Source: Actinomycetota bacterium
GTDB lineage: Bacteria; Actinomycetota; Acidimicrobiia; Acidimicrobiales; Ilumatobacteraceae
Assembly: GCA_009703055.1 (NCBI GenBank)
Contig: WLGW01000014.1
Coordinates: forward strand, 1 to 32,255
Length of the DNA: 32,255 bases
Reading direction: 5' to 3'
The notes beneath the pieces are model-generated. The model made no database searches. It was given only the letters and a program-made list of their open reading frames with translations, and was not told where the DNA came from. Below, one piece after another: positions 29,316 to 32,255 of the stretch (positions within the stretch are counted from its first letter, which is position 1; the number at the start of each line of letters is the position of its first letter). Both the position numbers and the translations under genes were made by a program.

Positions 29316-32099
29316 TCAGGCGGCAGAGCCGTGACACACTTTGTACTTACGACCAGAACCACATGGGCAGGTCGCGTTACGAGGAGTGTTCGACCAGTCG
29401 TTCACATCGTTCACCACAGGCTTACGCGGAGCGTCTTCCTCTGGAGCTAAGAGCGCTGGGTCAACATCCCCACCAGCAAGAGCAGCCGAGACGAAACCAT
29501 CGGACTCCACATCGTCACTGCTGAACTCTGTGAGGTTTTGTACCTGCACTGCTGGCTGATCTTCATTGATGACTTGAACGTGCATGACATAGCGAACGAA
29601 ATCTTGTGCGATTCCAGTCATCATCTCGCCGAACATTTCGAAGCCTTCACGCTGCCATTCTGTGAGTGGATCTTTCTGACCCATGGCACGAAGGTTGATT
29701 CCCTCTTGGAGGTAATCCATCTCTTCGAGATGTTCACGCCAGCGCTGATCAATGATGCTCAGCATCACTTGACGTTCAATCTGACGAAGAGTTTCAGAAC
29801 CGAGTTCTTCTTCTCGCTGCCTGTAATGACGATTAGCATCAGCCATCACGAGGTCATACACAGCATTGGTGCTGAGGCTCTGAGCAATCTGCGCTTCAGA
29901 GACAGCTGCTGGCCAATACGTGCGTAGTTCTTGTGCCAAGCCCTCAACATCCCATTCATCGGATGCTTCAGACACGCAATACGTCTCAATGAGCGAATCA
30001 ACTGCTTCAGCCAAATATTCCATGGCAGCTGCATTCAAGTCAGCACCCGAAAGAATCTGATCGCGGCGCATGTAGATCACCTTGCGCTGCTCGTTCATCA
30101 CTTCGTCGTACTTCAGAACGTTCTTGCGGATTTCTCCGTTGCGCTGCTCAACAGTTGACTGTGCACGCTCAATTGCCTTTGTCACCATTTTCGCTTCAAT
30201 GGCTTCATCGTCTGGCAATGTGCGACCCATCACCCACGACAATGCACCCGTTGCAAACAAACGCATGAGTTCATCATCAAGAGACAGATAGAAACGGCTT
30301 GCGCCTGGATCACCCTGACGTCCGGCACGACCACGCAACTGGTTGTCAATTCGACGGCTGTCGTGACGTTCGGTACCGAGGACATACAGACCGCCAAGTT
30401 CGCGTACTTTGGCACCCTCTTCTGCGCATTGCTGCTTATGAATCGGCAACAATTCCTCGTAGCGCGCTAACGCAGCACGACGAGCAGCTTGGAAATCTTC
30501 ATGCAAATTCTCGAGAGGCGCGGGCAATGCGAACTCGTCAACCAACACACTGGGGTCTACGCCTTCTGCGAGAACTTGCTGACGAGCGAGCAGTTCGGGG
30601 TTCCCTCCCAAAAGAATGTCGACACCACGTCCGGCCATGTTCGTGGCCACGGTGACTGCACCAAGTCGGCCAGCCTGAGCAACAATTTGTGCTTCACGTG
30701 TGTGCTGCTTGGCATTCAATACTTCGTGGCGAATTCCACGCTTGGTGAGTTCGCGAGACAAGTATTCGCTCTTCTCAACGCTGATTGTTCCGACCAAGAT
30801 GGGCTGGCCAAGGCCGTGACGCTGGACAATGTCTTCGACAACGGCGCCAAACTTTGCCACTTCAGACTTATAGATGAGGTCTGGCTCATCGACGCGCAAC
30901 ATTGCGCGATTTGTCGGAATGGGCACCACCTGCAAGTCATAGGTGTTCACAAGCTCTGCTGCTTCGGTCTGAGCCGTACCAGTCATGCCGGCCAACTTGT
31001 CGTACATGCGGAAATAGTTCTGCAAGGTGATGGTGGCGAGAGTTTGGTTCTCTTCGTTGATACGAAGATTCTCTTTCGCTTCAACAGCCTGGTGAATACC
31101 TTCACTCCAGCGACGACCCTCAAGCACACGGCCCGTGAACTCGTCAACGATCTTTACTTCGCCTGCATCAACGATGTAATCCTTGTCTCGGCGATACAAC
31201 TCTTTTGCTTTCAGCGCAACGGCAAGTTGGTGCACGAGGTTCTGCTGAATGGAGTCATACAAGTTGTCGAGCCCCAGCTCTTTTTCAACCTTCTCAACGC
31301 CCGACTCAGTTGGGAACACAATGCGCTTTGATTCATCAACTTCGTAGTCAACGTCTCTGTCCAACATGCGCACAATTGCTGCGAACTTGTAGTAATTCGC
31401 AGCAGCATCTGCCAAACGACCAGAGATGATAAGAGGAGTACGAGCCTCGTCAATCAGAATGCTGTCGACTTCGTCAACAATCGCAAAATGATGTCCACGC
31501 TGCACCTTCTCTTCGAGATTGCCAGCCATGTTGTCGCGAAGGTAATCAAAACCAAATTCGTTATTGGTTCCGTATGTGATGTCACATGCGTAATCTTCAC
31601 GCTTCTGAGCGGCGTCCTCGCGAAGTCCGGGAATAACCAAGCCGACACTGAGACCCAGCCACTGGTGAATGCGTCCCATCCATTCAGCATGAAAGCGTGC
31701 GAGGTAATCGTTCACCGTGATCACGTGAACGCCGTTGCCCGAGAGACCATTCAGATACGCCGGAAGTGTCGACACCAGGGTCTTTCCTTCACCGGTCTTC
31801 ATTTCTGCGACCCAACCAAAATGCAGTGCGGCACCACCCATCAGCTGCACATCGAAATGGCGCTGACCGATGACACGGAATGAGGCTTCGCGGACAACGG
31901 CGAACGCTTCCACCAAGATGTCATCAAGGGTCTCGCCTTTGGCTAAACGCTCACGGAACTCAATGGTCTTGCCTTTGAGGGCTTCGTCAGAGAGAGCCTC
32001 CATAGCGGGAGCAAGAGCATTGATTTCGGGAACGAGGCTTTGCAGGGCCTTGACCCGCTTGCCATCGCCTGCCCTGAGGACGCGGTCGAGAACTTTCAT
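29316..32099 (-). CDS. secA: SecA preprotein translocase ATPase
   Basis: 927 residues. Motor that pushes preproteins through SecYEG. 'MKTGEGKTLVSTLPAYL' is Walker A and 'AIVDEVDSILIDEARTPLIISG' the DEAD-like Walker B, followed by 'FRMYDKLAGMTGTAQTEA', 'ATNMAGRGVDILLGG' and 'ELGGLYVLGTERHDSRRIDNQLRGRAGRQGDPG'. The C-terminus carries the zinc-binding SEC-C motif 'CPCGSGRKYKVCH'. The true start is ATG 32099 (MKVLDRVLRAGDGKR); the frame stays open upstream to the window edge, but that part is antisense to the HAD gene. TAGGCT lies ten bases before the ATG. Confidence 0.98.
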   Translation of the reverse strand: MKVLDRVLRAGDGKRVKALQSLVPEINALAPAMEALSDEALKGKTIEFRERLAKGETLDDILVEAFAVVREASFRVIGQRHFDVQLMGGAALHFGWVAEMKTGEGKTLVSTLPAYLNGLSGNGVHVITVNDYLARFHAEWMGRIHQWLGLSVGLVIPGLREDAAQKREDYACDITYGTNNEFGFDYLRDNMAGNLEEKVQRGHHFAIVDEVDSILIDEARTPLIISGRLADAAANYYKFAAIVRMLDRDVDYEVDESKRIVFPTESGVEKVEKELGLDNLYDSIQQNLVHQLAVALKAKELYRRDKDYIVDAGEVKIVDEFTGRVLEGRRWSEGIHQAVEAKENLRINEENQTLATITLQNYFRMYDKLAGMTGTAQTEAAELVNTYDLQVVPIPTNRAMLRVDEPDLIYKSEVAKFGAVVEDIVQRHGLGQPILVGTISVEKSEYLSRELTKRGIRHEVLNAKQHTREAQIVAQAGRLGAVTVATNMAGRGVDILLGGNPELLARQQVLAEGVDPSVLVDEFALPAPLENLHEDFQAARRAALARYEELLPIHKQQCAEEGAKVRELGGLYVLGTERHDSRRIDNQLRGRAGRQGDPGASRFYLSLDDELMRLFATGALSWVMGRTLPDDEAIEAKMVTKAIERAQSTVEQRNGEIRKNVLKYDEVMNEQRKVIYMRRDQILSGADLNAAAMEYLAEAVDSLIETYCVSEASDEWDVEGLAQELRTYWPAAVSEAQIAQSLSTNAVYDLVMADANRHYRQREEELGSETLRQIERQVMLSIIDQRWREHLEEMDYLQEGINLRAMGQKDPLTEWQREGFEMFGEMMTGIAQDFVRYVMHVQVINEDQPAVQVQNLTEFSSDDVESDGFVSAALAGGDVDPALLAPEEDAPRKPVVNDVNDWSNTPRNATCPCGSGRKYKVCHGSAA

Positions 32100-32109
32100 G
32101 TGACCGCCA

Positions 32110-32115
32110 AGCCTA
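32110..32115 (-). promoter_or_regulatory. Candidate near-leaderless -10 box (TAGGCT) of secA-prfB
   Basis: TAGGCT on the minus strand, ten bases before the secA ATG. Confidence 0.45.
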
Positions 32116-32175
32116 TCTGTGGACCCCTCTGAGCCAGTTCGCAGGAACCATAAGAAGACGGTAAGACTGCCATTT

Positions 32176-32255
32176 ATGAGCCAGAGAACCGTCGATGCCG
32201 TGATCTTTGACCTTGGTGGGGTCATTATGAAGAACGGAGGGCCCCGAGACTTCAC
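32176..32255 (+). CDS. HAD-superfamily hydrolase (first 26 codons only)
   Basis: Starts MSQRTVDAVIFDLGGVI and runs off the window. 'DAVIFDLGGV' is the HAD motif I with the first aspartate nucleophile and a Gly-Gly variant common in HAD-IA phosphatases. Substrate unknown. TAAGAC, one base off the TAnnnT pattern, lies eight bases before the ATG. Divergent from secA. Confidence 0.75.
   Translation, partial: MSQRTVDAVIFDLGGVIMKNGGPRDF

Noticed and set aside
30489-31331. 280-codon open frame on the plus strand opposite secA
   Set aside because: Lies wholly antisense to conserved SecA motifs and has no recognisable domain. It is a by-product of codon bias in the sense gene.

Overview
This is a gene-dense chromosomal window, with almost no gap over 100 bp, from what looks like an actinobacterium of moderate GC (a little over half G+C by eye). 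Three things support that placement. A mec-cysM / murI-rph-rdgB block resembles the order I remember from Mycobacterium tuberculosis (Rv1334-Rv1341). There is a secA-prfB-ftsE-ftsX run. Aerobic acyl-CoA and menaquinone genes are present (menB, acyl-CoA ligases, an acyl-CoA carboxylase). A low-GC lineage of Acidimicrobiia is my best guess, but that is inference. I see no phage, insertion sequence, CRISPR array or rRNA.

Layout. 1-509: 5' part of a PLP enzyme on the minus strand. 571-644: a short-variable-loop tRNA with anticodon UAG, followed after only two bases by a D-threonine-aldolase-like gene. 1649-3841: murI-rph-rdgB operon (minus), divergent from an EamA transporter. 4715-6216: mec-cysM (minus, no cysO), divergent from smpB-ssrA (trans-translation). 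7219-10012: nhaA and an ACT-domain malic enzyme. 10077-12862: a fatty acid desaturase, a luciferase-like flavin oxidoreductase and a cysteine-rich protein. 12866-17239: an acyl-CoA synthetase, Kup potassium transporter and a PAP2 phosphatase. 17282-26504: acyl-CoA ligase plus hot-dog protein, AEC carrier, biotinyl/carboxyltransferase fusion, two small flavoproteins, menB, an rRNA-type methyltransferase, an enoyl-CoA hydratase and a truncated haemoglobin. 26547-32099: ftsX, ftsE, prfB and secA (minus). 32176-end: start of a HAD hydrolase.

The strongest pattern is regulatory. At 13 or 14 of about 21 transcription-unit heads a TAnnnT hexamer (often exactly TAGCCT) sits 6-11 bases before the start codon with no Shine-Dalgarno sequence. 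That is the geometry of a -10 box driving a leaderless mRNA. Several genes inside operons, by contrast, carry a clear Shine-Dalgarno or a 4-bp ATGA overlap. Other items to check are the unusual tRNA and its 2-nt junction to a CDS, a desaturase whose conserved N-terminus has no ATG/GTG/TTG start (an AUC sits where a leaderless start should be), the biotinyl-carboxyltransferase fusion, the missing cysO, and hairpins that contain the stop codons of convergent genes.
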